Shown: piece after piece, positions 18,495-27,646 of the stretch
Layout of the letters: each line of letters opens with the position of its first letter
Position numbering within the stretch: the first letter of the stretch is position 1
NCBI RefSeq assembly: GCF_002021815.1
Contig: NZ_CP019952.1
Span: 4,619,001 to 4,683,000, forward strand
Direction: 5' to 3'
Source: Pseudomonas parafulva
GTDB taxonomy: Bacteria > Pseudomonadota > Gammaproteobacteria > Pseudomonadales > Pseudomonadaceae
DNA length: 64,000 nucleotides
Made by a program: the position numbers and the translations under genes
Notes under the pieces: generated by a model
What the model was told of the DNA's origin: nothing
Databases searched by the model: none
The model's input: only the letters and a program-made list of their open reading frames with translations

Positions 18495-19388
18495 TCAGGG
18501 GTTGCCTGCGGTGTAGTCGGGCAACCCACTGATCGGCCGGTCGAACCGATAGGGAATCGACTCAAGCGCCAGCCCCACATTGCGCTGAACCACGAAGTGC
18601 AGATGGGGCCCGGTGCTGTTGCCGGTGTTGCCCGACTTGGCCAACACCTGCCCTTGGCGCACACGCTGCCCGGACGCGACCACGATCGACCCGCGCATCA
18701 AGTGCAGGTACACCCCCATGGTGCCGTCAGGGTGCAGAATGCGGACAAAGTTGCCCGAGGGATTGTCCCCTCGCCCGCTCTGCTCGCTGCGCGTGCTCAC
18801 CACTACCCCTTCGCGTGCCGCCACGATAGTGGTGCCCTCGGGCATGGCGATATCCATTGCATAGCGCCCCTTGGGCCCGAAGTGGCTGAACCTGCCATTG
18901 GGCCCTTGGCTCACACGAAACGGCCCACCTACCCATGGAAACGCATAGCGATAACCTTGTGGGCGCTTGCCGGGGTCGCCCATGGCCTGCAGCAGTGTGG
19001 AGCGGTAGTTGAGCAGCTTGCCTGGCTGGCCCCGGACGATGCTGAGCACTTGGGTCGAACGCGGCGGCAACAGACGCCGCACGGTCCGCGGCGCGTCGCC
19101 ACCCTGCGCGTTAACCAGGTTATCCAGGCGCAGTTCCACCTGCACGGCGACCGGCAGTTCGTTGCGGGCCGAGAAGCTCACGCCGCCCTGGAACACGATC
19201 GCGTTGAGACGCACATCGTGTTCGTTGATCTCCACGGTGGACTCATCCACGACCGTGGGCTTGATGCCCGGGCCGGGTCGCTGCGCATAGGACACCCTTC
19301 CCGTTTCATCGGTGACTGGGTGCAGCGTCACGCCCAGGCTAGAGGCGCTGACCAGGGTTAACGCACATAGCAGCAGGCGTGAATGCAT
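18495..19388 (-). CDS. Secreted M23 family peptidase
   Basis: A 297-residue periplasmic protein with a signal peptide (MHSRLLLCALTLVSASSLG) and a C-terminal LytM/M23 domain. The zinc ligands are visible as H and D in FSHFGPKGRYAMDIAMPEGT (HxxxxxxxxD) and the HLHF motif in NSTGPHLHFVVQR. The intact ligands suggest active metallopeptidase cleavage of peptidoglycan cross-links, not only a scaffold role. Its N-terminal half (residues 20-170) is a domain of unknown function. The ATG at 19388 starts the signal peptide; the in-frame Met at 19451 precedes a non-signal stretch. It is convergent with the CorC gene. Confidence 0.9.
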   Translation of the reverse strand: MHSRLLLCALTLVSASSLGVTLHPVTDETGRVSYAQRPGPGIKPTVVDESTVEINEHDVRLNAIVFQGGVSFSARNELPVAVQVELRLDNLVNAQGGDAPRTVRRLLPPRSTQVLSIVRGQPGKLLNYRSTLLQAMGDPGKRPQGYRYAFPWVGGPFRVSQGPNGRFSHFGPKGRYAMDIAMPEGTTIVAAREGVVVSTRSEQSGRGDNPSGNFVRILHPDGTMGVYLHLMRGSIVVASGQRVRQGQVLAKSGNTGNSTGPHLHFVVQRNVGLALESIPYRFDRPISGLPDYTAGNP

Positions 19389-19498
19389 GATGGTGGCTTT
19401 TTGACAGTGAAGGACCTGTCCAAGCCTAGCAGCAGACACCCTGGTCACCATGACAGTTGGTCGGATGCTGCTGGCCAGCTCGCTGTTGCGGCGGCCCG

Positions 19499-20395
19499 TC
19501 AGGCCCCTGGCGTGAAATGCTTCTGGGCAGTGCCGCGGGCGATCAGGCGGGACAGGTAGTCCAGCTTCTGGGCGTCTTGATCGACGAACTTGAACGTCAA
19601 TTGCAGCCAGTCGCTGTCAGGCTTGGGCTCGAAGGCCGCCACCGCGTGCAAGTAACCATTCAAACGCGCGATTTCCGCGTTCTCGCCCTGCTCCAGGTTC
19701 AGCACGGCGCCTTCGAGCACTTGCGGCAGTGTCTCACTGCGCCGTACGACCAGCAGGGCTTCCTTCAAGCTCAAGGCCTTGATCACGCAGGCTTGCATGC
19801 CGCTCGCCAAACGCAGCTGGCCCTGGCCGCGACCGCTGGGTGCGGGTGTCGCTGCGCTGGACTTGGCAGGGGTGGCGGCCGCCTTGGCAGGCACAGGTGC
19901 TGGCGCAGCTACCTTGACGGCTTCTGGCCGTCCAGCGGTCAGGGCGTTGAGCGAGTCGTTGGCGAACGCGGCATTAGCCCGCGCAGGCCCTGGGCTCATC
20001 AAGCTGTCGAGCTTGCCGATCTTGGCCAGGGCCTTCTTGACCTTGGTCAGCAACTGCTCGTTGGTGAACGGCTTGCCGACGAAGTCCGACACGCCGGCCT
20101 GAATCGCCTGGATGACATTTTCCTTGTCGCCACGGCTGGTCACCATGATGAACTGAAGGCCCTTGAGCTCAGGTTGCTGACGGCACCAGGTGAGCAGCTC
20201 CAAGCCCGACATTTCTGGCATTTCCCAGTCGCACAGCACCAGGTCGAACGCCTCTTTGCCCAACAGGGTCATGGCCTTGCGACCGTTTACGGCGTCATCC
20301 ACGGTCATGCCCGGGAACGCGTTGCGCAGGCACTTACGGATCAGGTCACGGATAAATGGCGCGTCATCCACCACCAGCACATTCACTTTACTCAT
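19499..20395 (-). CDS. Receiver-domain protein with C-terminal PilZ-like region
   Basis: A 298-residue cytoplasmic response regulator without a DNA-binding domain. Residues 1-120 are a CheY-like receiver (VNVLVVDDAPFIRDLIRKCL; DLVLCDWEMPEMSGLELL with the phospho-Asp; MVTSRGDKENV; VSDFVGKPFTNEQLL). A long Ala/Pro-rich linker follows, then a strand-rich C-terminus (LNGYLHAVAAFEPKPDSDW; LTFKFVDQDAQKLDYLSRLI) resembling PilZ, though the RxxxR c-di-GMP motif is not evident. AGAAGGAG precedes the ATG. It is conserved between the M23 gene and phoU in pseudomonads. No kinase gene is adjacent apart from phoR. Confidence 0.85.
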   Translation of the reverse strand: MSKVNVLVVDDAPFIRDLIRKCLRNAFPGMTVDDAVNGRKAMTLLGKEAFDLVLCDWEMPEMSGLELLTWCRQQPELKGLQFIMVTSRGDKENVIQAIQAGVSDFVGKPFTNEQLLTKVKKALAKIGKLDSLMSPGPARANAAFANDSLNALTAGRPEAVKVAAPAPVPAKAAATPAKSSAATPAPSGRGQGQLRLASGMQACVIKALSLKEALLVVRRSETLPQVLEGAVLNLEQGENAEIARLNGYLHAVAAFEPKPDSDWLQLTFKFVDQDAQKLDYLSRLIARGTAQKHFTPGA

Positions 20396-20515
20396 CGATA
20401 CTCCTTCTGAACCCGACTAGCCTACTGCCATTTGCTGGCCACTTGCCACCACCTGTGTCACGCCGGGTCGTCTACAGCCGGTCGATGGTCTCTGGCACCT
20501 CCAGGCGTACTAACG

Positions 20516-20539
20516 AAAACGCCCGGCACAAGCCGGGCG
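20516..20539 (-). terminator. Terminator of the pst-phoU unit
   Basis: On the minus strand the 8-bp stem CGCCCGGC, loop TTGT, GCCGGGCG is followed by TTTTCGTT, 19 bp after the phoU stop. A good factor-independent terminator. Confidence 0.8.
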
Positions 20540-20558
20540 TCGATGCTCGGAGAGAACT

Positions 20559-21329
20559 TTATTTATCGCCCGCTTCGGCTGGAACATTAGGTATTTCACC
20601 CTCGGCATTGGCGCGACCCTGCACCTCCGCTGTCATGCGCTTGAGGCCCATGTGGCGTACATCGGTGCCGCGCACCAGGTAGATCACCAGTTCGGAGATG
20701 TTGCGTGCATGGTCGCCGATCCGCTCCAGCGAACGCAGGACCCAAATCACACTTAGCACACGAGAGATCGAACGGGGATCTTCCATCATGTAGGTCACCA
20801 GTTCACGCAAGGCTGTCTTGTACTCACGGTCGATAGTCTTGTCGTATTGAGCCACTGACAAGGCCAGGTCGGCATCGAAGCGGGCGAAGGCGTCGAGTGC
20901 ATCGCGCACCATGTTGCGCACCTGATCGCCGATGTGCCGCACCTCCACATAGCCCCGCGGCGATTCACCCTCCTCGCAGAGCTGGATGGCCCGCCGGGCG
21001 ATCTTGGTCGACTCGTCGCCGATACGCTCGAGGTCAATCACCGACTTGGAAATACTGATGATCAGCCGCAGGTCCGATGCTGCCGGCTGGCGACGCGCCA
21101 GAATACGCAGGCATTCCTCGTCGATGTTGCGCTCCATCTGGTTGATCTGCTCGTCGACCTCGCGCACCTGCTGAGCCAGGCCGGAATCGGCCTCGATCAG
21201 CGCAGTGACCGCATCGTTGACCTGTTTCTCGACCAGCCCGCCCATGGCCAGCAGGTGGCTGCGTACCTCTTCGAGCTCGGCGTTGAACTGCTGGGAAATA
21301 TGATGCGTCAGGCTTTCTTTGTTGATCAT
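20559..21329 (-). CDS. phoU: Phosphate signalling protein PhoU
   Basis: A 256-residue helical protein that relays the state of the Pst transporter to PhoR and restrains PhoB activation. It is built from two repeats of three-helix bundles, each with the metal-binding acidic motif: MERNIDEECLRILARRQPAASDLR with IGDESTKIAR in the first and YMMEDPRSISRV with LERIGDHARNISEL in the second. The E/DxxxD spacing is intact. It lies 107 bp beyond pstB on the same strand and is closed by a strong terminator, so it is the last gene of the Pst block. Confidence 0.97.
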   Translation of the reverse strand: MINKESLTHHISQQFNAELEEVRSHLLAMGGLVEKQVNDAVTALIEADSGLAQQVREVDEQINQMERNIDEECLRILARRQPAASDLRLIISISKSVIDLERIGDESTKIARRAIQLCEEGESPRGYVEVRHIGDQVRNMVRDALDAFARFDADLALSVAQYDKTIDREYKTALRELVTYMMEDPRSISRVLSVIWVLRSLERIGDHARNISELVIYLVRGTDVRHMGLKRMTAEVQGRANAEGEIPNVPAEAGDK

Positions 21330-21436
21330 GCTGTGGCTCCGCGAAGCTGCTGGCTGCGAGCTTCAAGTCGTTCGAGGCGTGCCCCTGCGCTGCGCCGAGT
21401 GCCTTCACGCGGCGAGCAGCAGTGCGCGGTGTTTCT

Positions 21437-22270
21437 TCAGCCGTACCGGCCAGTGATGTAGTCTTCTGTCTGCTTCTTGGCGGGGTTGGTGAACAGGGTA
21501 TCGGTGTCACCGAATTCCACCAGTTTGCCCATGTACATGAAGGCGGTGTAGTCCGATACGCGGGCCGCCTGCTGCATGTTGTGGGTCACGATGACGATGG
21601 TGAACTTGGTTTTCAATTCGTAGATGAGCTCTTCGACCTTGAGCGTGGAAATCGGGTCCAGCGCCGAGCAAGGCTCGTCCAGCAACAGTACCTCGGGCTC
21701 GACCGCAATGGTGCGGGCGATGACCAGGCGCTGCTGCTGCCCACCGGACAGGCCCAGCGCCGACTCGTGCAGACGGTCCTTGACCTCGTCCCACAGCGCC
21801 GCGCCCTTGAGGGCCCACTCGACGGCCTCGTCCAGGACACGTTTTTTGTTGATGCCCTGAATCCGCAGGCCATAGACCACGTTCTCGTAGATGGTCTTGG
21901 GGAAAGGGTTGGGTTTCTGGAACACCATGCCCACGCGGCGGCGCAGCTCGGCCACGTCCTCGCCCTTGCGGTAGATGTCATGCCCGTACAGGTTGACGGC
22001 GCCTTGCACACGACAGCCGTCGACCAGGTCGTTCATGCGGTTGAAGGTCCGCAGCAAGGTGGACTTGCCGCACCCGGAGGGGCCAATGAACGCCGTCACG
22101 CGCTGCTTGGGAATATTCATGCTGACATCGAACAGGGCCTGCTTGTCGCCGTAGAACAGGCTCAGCCCAGGCACTTCGATGGCGACCGTTTCCTCGGCCA
22201 GGCGCAGGCCCTGTTTGCTGCGGCCCAGCGCGGACATGTCGATGCCGTGGGTAGGCGGTTGTTGCTGCAT
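21437..22270 (-). CDS. pstB: Phosphate ABC transporter ATPase PstB
   Basis: The 277-residue ATP-hydrolysing subunit of the high-affinity phosphate importer, on the cytoplasmic face of PstCA. Walker A is [20 protein letters not shown], the ABC signature is [16 protein letters not shown], Walker B is [14 protein letters not shown], and the switch His is in [11 protein letters not shown]. The start at 22270 ([16 protein letters not shown]) was preferred over an in-frame Met 99 bp upstream, which would place an unrelated extension in front of the conserved domain. It is separated from pstA by 104 bp. Confidence 0.97.
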   Translation of the reverse strand: MQQQPPTHGIDMSALGRSKQGLRLAEETVAIEVPGLSLFYGDKQALFDVSMNIPKQRVTAFIGPSGCGKSTLLRTFNRMNDLVDGCRVQGAVNLYGHDIYRKGEDVAELRRRVGMVFQKPNPFPKTIYENVVYGLRIQGINKKRVLDEAVEWALKGAALWDEVKDRLHESALGLSGGQQQRLVIARTIAVEPEVLLLDEPCSALDPISTLKVEELIYELKTKFTIVIVTHNMQQAARVSDYTAFMYMGKLVEFGDTDTLFTNPAKKQTEDYITGRYG

Positions 22271-22374
22271 GGTCTCACTCCATTGGGTGCTGCCGGCGTA
22301 TGGCCGCCAGTGGCACGTTGGGACGAAGCGGCCGCTTCGCGTCGGCGACGCCGCTTGAACGTTCGACACCTGGC

Positions 22375-24045
22375 TCAGCTGTCGAGCGCCTTGTATTTCT
22401 CACGAAGGTGGTTACGGATCCACACGGCCGACAGGTTCAGTGTCGCGATGACCATCACCAGCAGCAATGCAGTGGCGTACACCAGTGGCCGTGCCGCCTC
22501 CACGTTCGGGCTCTGGAAGCCTACGTCGTAGATGTGAAAGCCCAGGTGCATGATCTTCTGATCCAGGTGCAGGTAGGGGTAATTGCCATCCACCGGCAGC
22601 GATGGCGCGAGCTTGACCACCCCCACCAGCATCAGCGGTGCGACTTCACCCGCAGCCCGGGCCACGGCCAGGATCATGCCGGTCATCATGGCCGGGCTGG
22701 CCATGGGCAGAACAATCTTCCACAGCGTTTCGGCCTTGGTGGCACCCAATGCCAGCGAGCCTTCGCGCAGGGTGCGCGGAATGCGCGCCAACCCCTCCTC
22801 GGTGGCCACGATCACTACCGGCACCGCCAACAATGCCAGGGTCAGTGACGCCCACAACAGGCCCGGCGTGCCCAGGGTGGGCGCCGGCAAGGCTTCGGCA
22901 AAGAACAGGCGGTCGATCGAGCCGCCCAGCACGTACACGAAGAAGCCCAAGCCGAAAACGCCGTAGACGATGGCCGGTACACCGGCAAGGTTGTTGACCG
23001 CGATGCGAATCAGGCGCGTCACCGGCCCCTGCCGGGCATACTCGCGCAAATAGACCGCTGCCAGCACGCCAAAGGGCGTGACGATCACGGCCATGATCAG
23101 GGTCATCATCACAGTGCCGAAGATAGCCGGGAATATACCGCCCTCTGTGTTGGCCTCACGCGGGTCGTCGCTGAGAAACTCCCACACCTTGGCAAAGTAA
23201 GCCCCCAGCTTGGCCAGGGTCGACATGCCGTTGGGCTGGAAGGCATGGACCACCTTGCTGAGGTTGATCTCGACTTCACGGCCATTGCCATCGCGCGCGA
23301 CCAGCGTGTCGCGGGCAAAATCCCGGTGAAGCGTGGACAGGCGATCTTCGATGGCCGTGTAGCGGCTGTTGAGCTCGGCACGGTCAGCCTCGATATCAGC
23401 CTGGGCCGCAGCGTCCAGCTTGCCTTCGAGCTCGAGCTTGCGCGCCTGCAGGCGCAACCGCTCCAGGCCATGGTTGATGGCACCGATGTCTTTCTTCTCC
23501 AGCGCCTGCAGCGTCTTGTTGAGCTCGCTGGCCCGGGCCAGCCGCGCTTGCAGCTCACCCCAGGCCGCTGCTCCTTCTGCCACCACCCGGCCTTGTTCCT
23601 TGACGCTCACCAGGTAGCCATAGAAGTTGCCCCACTCGCGCCGTTCCAGGGCCATCAGCTGCTCGGGGCGCTGCTGATCGACGAGCCAGTCGCCCACGAC
23701 CCAGGTGAAGTCGCTGCCATTGAGGTCCCGGTTTCCGACCTTGATCAATTCGCGTGTCATGAACTCCGGGCCCTGGTCGGGCACTGGCAAACCGGCGCCC
23801 TTGAGGCGCGCACGCGGCACTTCTTCCTGCTGTACCACTTCGCCGATGACCGTCTGCTGGGCCTGGCCCGGCACGGCGTAGCTGGCCTGAATCAAATCGG
23901 CCGGCCAGAAATGCCCCAGGCCGCGTACTGCGATCACAGCCAGTAGACCAACGGTCATGATCACCGCCATGGCCACGGCGCCGCCGCTCATCCAGACACC
24001 GGGGGCACCGCTCTTGAACCAGCCTTTGAGGGAATCCTTTTTCAC
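22375..24045 (-). CDS. pstA: Phosphate ABC transporter permease PstA
   Basis: One of the two membrane subunits of the Pst phosphate importer. At 556 residues it is nearly twice as long as E. coli PstA (about 296). The extra part is a periplasmic region of about 230 residues with coiled-coil character ([40 protein letters not shown]) between the first helix and the permease core. The core has the EAA-type loop ([20 protein letters not shown]) and five or six helices. The long version is typical of pseudomonads. It starts 17 bp after pstC. Confidence 0.95.
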   Translation of the reverse strand: MKKDSLKGWFKSGAPGVWMSGGAVAMAVIMTVGLLAVIAVRGLGHFWPADLIQASYAVPGQAQQTVIGEVVQQEEVPRARLKGAGLPVPDQGPEFMTRELIKVGNRDLNGSDFTWVVGDWLVDQQRPEQLMALERREWGNFYGYLVSVKEQGRVVAEGAAAWGELQARLARASELNKTLQALEKKDIGAINHGLERLRLQARKLELEGKLDAAAQADIEADRAELNSRYTAIEDRLSTLHRDFARDTLVARDGNGREVEINLSKVVHAFQPNGMSTLAKLGAYFAKVWEFLSDDPREANTEGGIFPAIFGTVMMTLIMAVIVTPFGVLAAVYLREYARQGPVTRLIRIAVNNLAGVPAIVYGVFGLGFFVYVLGGSIDRLFFAEALPAPTLGTPGLLWASLTLALLAVPVVIVATEEGLARIPRTLREGSLALGATKAETLWKIVLPMASPAMMTGMILAVARAAGEVAPLMLVGVVKLAPSLPVDGNYPYLHLDQKIMHLGFHIYDVGFQSPNVEAARPLVYATALLLVMVIATLNLSAVWIRNHLREKYKALDS

Positions 24046-24062
24046 GGATCGCTACCTTTCTA

Positions 24063-26351
24063 TCAAAGCGACGAGTATTTCTTGCGCAGACGCTGGCGAA
24101 TCAGCTCGGCCAAGGTGTTCATGACGAAGGTGAACATCAGCAGCACCAACGCGGCGAGGAACAGCACCCGGTAGTGGCTGCCCCCAACTTCGGATTCCGG
24201 CATTTCCACCGCCACGTTGGCAGCCAGCGTGCGCATGCCTTCGAACAGGTTCATCTCCATCACCGGTGTGTTGCCGGTGGCCATCAGCACGATCATGGTT
24301 TCACCGACGGCCCGGCCCATGCCGATCATCAGCGCCGAGAAGATGCCGGGGCTGGCGGTCAGGATCACCACCCGGGTGAGGGTCTGCCAAGGTGTTGCCC
24401 CCAGCGCCAGGGAACCCAGCGTCAGGCTGCGCGGCACGCTGAAGACGGCGTCCTCGGCTATCGAGTAGATGTTGGGAATGACGGCAAAGCCCATCGCGAT
24501 CCCGACCACCAGTGCATTGCGCTGGTCATAGGTGATACCCAGGTCATTGGTGATCCACAGGCGCATGTCGCCGCCAAAGAACCAGCTTTCAAGGTGTGGG
24601 CTCATGCCAAGGGCAAGCCAGCCGGTGAGCAGAATGACCGGGATCAGGATCGCCGCCTCCCAGCCATCCGGTACCCGCAGACGAATGGATTCAGGCAGCC
24701 GGCTCCAGGTGAACCCTGCCAGCAGGATGCCGACCGGCATGAGCAGGAAAAGGCTGAAGACCCCTGGCAGATGGCCTTCCAGGTACGGCGCCAGGAACAG
24801 CCCCGCGAAGAACCCCAGAATGACCGTGGGCATCGCCTCCATCAGTTCGATTACTGGCTTGACCTTGCGGCGCATGCCAGGGGCCATGAAGTAGGCCGTA
24901 TAGATCGCGGCGGCAATGGCCAGCGGCGCGGCCAGGATCATGGCGTAGAAGGCCGCCTTGAGGGTACCGAACGTGAGGGGCGAAAGGCTCAGCTTGGGCT
25001 CGAAATCGGTATTGGACGCGGTCGACTGCCACACGTACTTGGGCGCGTCATAATTCTCGTACCACACCTTGCCCCACAGCGCGCTGAAGGACACTTCCGG
25101 ATGGGGGTTGTGCAGCTTCAATGGCAACAACCTGCCGGGCTCTTCGATCATGATGCGGTTGGCGCGCGGTGACAGGGCAAGGATACCCGGGCCCTGGGCC
25201 ACGGACTCGACCAGGAGGGTACGGTGCGCCGTGCTGTGGAAAACACCCAGCTTGCCTTCTGCGTCCAGGGCGATGAAGCCCTTGCGACGCTCCTCGGCGT
25301 CGATCTGCACGGTGGGCGACGTGCCCAACTGGAAGGTACGAATCTGCTTGAAACGAGACTCCCCGTCCGGGTCACGGGCCATGAACCACTGGGCCAGCCC
25401 ACCGTGCGAGTCACCGATGATCAGTGAAATGCCGCCTACCAGCTGGGCAGTGGCCGTCACTTCGGTATCGGCGCTCTGCGCCAGGGAATAGCGCCCGTTG
25501 AGGCTCTTGTCGCGCAGGCTGAACACGTCGGCAGTGGCGCGACCGTTGATCACGTACAGCCACTGCTGGCGCGGATCGATGAAGATGTTCTTCACCGTTT
25601 CGGTCATTTGCGGCAACTCGATACGGGTCTGCTCGGTGGTGACTTCGGCGGTCAGCATGTTTTCGCTGCGCGTCAACGCGAGGACCTGCAGGTGCGCGCC
25701 CGTAGAGCCTGCCAGCAACAACGTGTCGCCATTGACACTGGCGCTGACGTGCTCCAGCGCCCGCGCCTGCTCATCCAGCACGAAAGGCTGTTCGCCATAG
25801 GGGTAGTCGATGGCCGGCGTAATGGTTTTCTTGTTGCCGGGGTAGGTGATCTTGTAGGTATGGGTGAACACCAACGCCTGGCCATTGGACAACCCCAGCA
25901 TCACCATCGGGCTGCCTGGCTGATCGGTACCGATCGAAGACACCTGTACGCCGGCAGGGATGGGCAAGTCGACGCGTTCGAGCGCTGCGCCGGTCTTGGT
26001 ATCGAAGAACAGCACCTGGCCCTTGTCCGAAACCCGCATGCCAACCAGGTTCTGCTCCTCGAGGGCGATCATCAACGGCTTGCCCGCCTCCTCTTTGAGC
26101 CAGGCAGGCTGCAATGCCTGCCTGCTGGTCAGCTCGGCGCCCTGGAACAACGGCAGTACCACGTACGCCAGGTAAAAGAAGATCAAGGTGATCGCAGCCA
26201 GCACTGCCAGCCCGCCTACCAGCACGTACCAGCGCGTCAGGCGGTCCTTGAGCGCACGCAGGCGGCGCTTGCGCTGCAACTGCGGGGTATTGAAATCGAT
26301 GCGTGCAGGCTGGGAATCTTGGGTCATTGTGGAGTTGGCCAGATCATTCAT
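24063..26351 (-). CDS. pstC: Phosphate ABC transporter permease PstC
   Basis: A 762-residue membrane subunit, far longer than E. coli PstC (319). After one N-terminal helix (YVLVGGLAVLAAITLIFFYL) comes a large periplasmic domain of roughly 400 residues with beta-propeller-like strands, then the permease core with about six helices and the EAA loop ([20 protein letters not shown]). The long Pseudomonas form is established. The ATG at 26351 gives MNDLANS; an internal ATG at 26327 is possible. The Pho box ends only 23 bp before the 26351 start, which leaves little or no 5' leader. No clear SD is seen. Confidence 0.94.
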   Translation of the reverse strand: MNDLANSTMTQDSQPARIDFNTPQLQRKRRLRALKDRLTRWYVLVGGLAVLAAITLIFFYLAYVVLPLFQGAELTSRQALQPAWLKEEAGKPLMIALEEQNLVGMRVSDKGQVLFFDTKTGAALERVDLPIPAGVQVSSIGTDQPGSPMVMLGLSNGQALVFTHTYKITYPGNKKTITPAIDYPYGEQPFVLDEQARALEHVSASVNGDTLLLAGSTGAHLQVLALTRSENMLTAEVTTEQTRIELPQMTETVKNIFIDPRQQWLYVINGRATADVFSLRDKSLNGRYSLAQSADTEVTATAQLVGGISLIIGDSHGGLAQWFMARDPDGESRFKQIRTFQLGTSPTVQIDAEERRKGFIALDAEGKLGVFHSTAHRTLLVESVAQGPGILALSPRANRIMIEEPGRLLPLKLHNPHPEVSFSALWGKVWYENYDAPKYVWQSTASNTDFEPKLSLSPLTFGTLKAAFYAMILAAPLAIAAAIYTAYFMAPGMRRKVKPVIELMEAMPTVILGFFAGLFLAPYLEGHLPGVFSLFLLMPVGILLAGFTWSRLPESIRLRVPDGWEAAILIPVILLTGWLALGMSPHLESWFFGGDMRLWITNDLGITYDQRNALVVGIAMGFAVIPNIYSIAEDAVFSVPRSLTLGSLALGATPWQTLTRVVILTASPGIFSALMIGMGRAVGETMIVLMATGNTPVMEMNLFEGMRTLAANVAVEMPESEVGGSHYRVLFLAALVLLMFTFVMNTLAELIRQRLRKKYSSL

Positions 26352-26374
26352 GGGGCACACCCTAGCGGTCCCGT

Positions 26375-26392
26375 ATGACAAAAACATGACAA
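26375..26392 (-). promoter_or_regulatory. Pho box before pstC
   Basis: On the minus strand TTGTCAT-GTTT-TTGTCAT is a near-perfect direct repeat in the 7-4-7 PhoB layout. A weak -10 candidate TAGGGT lies at 26360-26365. This gives pstC its own PhoB-controlled promoter, separate from that of pstS. Confidence 0.7.
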
Positions 26393-26402
26393 TGCAGTGA
26401 CG

Positions 26403-26440
26403 CACGAAAGCCCGAAGCACAGTAAGGCTGGCCCCGGGCT
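26403..26440 (-). terminator. Probable terminator of pstS
   Basis: On the minus strand AGCCCG and CGGGCT form a 6-bp stem around a 20-nt loop, followed by TTCGTGCG, about 50 bp after pstS. It would separate the abundant pstS message from pstCAB. Confidence 0.45.
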
Positions 26441-26488
26441 GGGAGTGCTGAAGAGGCTAGCTCAACGGCTTGCCCCTGCAGGGTTCGA

Positions 26489-27487
26489 TTACTGCTTGGC
26501 GACGTTGCCGGCGTGGGACAGGCCCAGGTCGGCCAGGGTCTTGTCGACGACTTTGGCAGGCAGCGGGATGTAGCCATCCTTGACGACCACCTGCTGGCCG
26601 GCCTGCGACAGTACCAGCTTCACGAATTCGGCCTCCAGCGGGGCCAGCGGCTTGTTCGGTGCCTTGTTGACGTAAACGTACAGGAAGCGCGAAAGCGGGT
26701 AGCTGCCGTTCAGGGCGTTGGTCTCGTTGTCCTCGACGAACTCGCCGCCGTCTTTCTTGGCCAGCGGCACGGTCCTGACGCTGGCCGTCTTGTAGCCGAT
26801 GCCCGAGTAGCCAATGCCATTGAGCGACGAGCTGATGGACTGCACCACGGAGGCGGAACCGGGTTGCTCATTGACGTTGGGCTTGAAGTCCCCTTTGCAC
26901 AGGGCTTCTTCCTTGAAGTACCCATAAGTGCCGGACACCGAGTTGCGGCCGAACAGCTGGATCGGCTTGTTGGCGAGGTCGCCGGTTACTCCGGCATCGC
27001 CCCAAGTCTTGATCTCGGCCTTGCCACCACACAAACGAGTCGAGGAGAAGATGGCATCGACCTGGGCCATGGTCAGGCCCTTGATCGGGTTGTCCTTGTG
27101 CACGAACACCGCCAGGGCGTCGACCGCAACCGGGATGGCGGTCGGTTTATAGCCGTACTTCTGCTCGAACGCCTGCAATTCGACGTCCTTCATCTTGCGG
27201 CTCATGGGGCCGAGGTTGGCGGTGCCTTCGGTCAGCGCCGGTGGCGCCGTGGAAGAGCCCGCTGCCTGAATCTGGATGTTGACGTTCGGGTATTCCTTTT
27301 TGTAAGCCTCGGCCCACAGGGTCATCAGGTTCGCGAGGGTATCGGAGCCGACGCTGGAGAGGTTGCCCGAAACACCCGTGGTCTTGGTGTAGGTCGGGAT
27401 AGCAGGATCGACAGCGGCCACTGCGTTGGCGGTTGCAACGCCAGCGGCGGCAAAGGTAAGGGCCGCCATCAAACGCTTCAATTTCAT
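26489..27487 (-). CDS. pstS: Periplasmic phosphate-binding protein PstS
   Basis: A 332-residue high-affinity phosphate-binding protein exported to the periplasm. The signal peptide is [20 protein letters not shown] with cleavage near ANAVAA. Phosphate-contact motifs of the PstS family are present: [14 protein letters not shown] near the N-terminus, [20 protein letters not shown] in the first lobe, and [19 protein letters not shown] in the second lobe. It is of the larger Pseudomonas PstS type. A Pho box lies 74 bp upstream and a hairpin follows the stop, consistent with its own strong transcript. It supplies PstCAB. Confidence 0.96.
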   Translation of the reverse strand: MKLKRLMAALTFAAAGVATANAVAAVDPAIPTYTKTTGVSGNLSSVGSDTLANLMTLWAEAYKKEYPNVNIQIQAAGSSTAPPALTEGTANLGPMSRKMKDVELQAFEQKYGYKPTAIPVAVDALAVFVHKDNPIKGLTMAQVDAIFSSTRLCGGKAEIKTWGDAGVTGDLANKPIQLFGRNSVSGTYGYFKEEALCKGDFKPNVNEQPGSASVVQSISSSLNGIGYSGIGYKTASVRTVPLAKKDGGEFVEDNETNALNGSYPLSRFLYVYVNKAPNKPLAPLEAEFVKLVLSQAGQQVVVKDGYIPLPAKVVDKTLADLGLSHAGNVAKQ

Positions 27488-27560
27488 ACCTTGCTCCTAG
27501 CTGGAATGGGGGTGCTGAGAGGGAACGGGGGCCAGTATCTGCAGCGCGCATGAACACGAT

Positions 27561-27578
27561 ATGACTTGATTGTGACAA
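27561..27578 (-). promoter_or_regulatory. Pho box before pstS
   Basis: On the minus strand TTGTCAC-AATC-AAGTCAT fits the PhoB 7-4-7 repeat with two to three mismatches. It lies in the 159-bp gap between the MFS gene and pstS, at a normal promoter distance from the pstS ATG. Confidence 0.65.
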
Positions 27579-27646
27579 TTGGATGAAATGCCATCATCGT
27601 GTCGAAGCGCTGCCTGCAGGGAGCAAGTGTCAGTGGGCAAGGCGAT

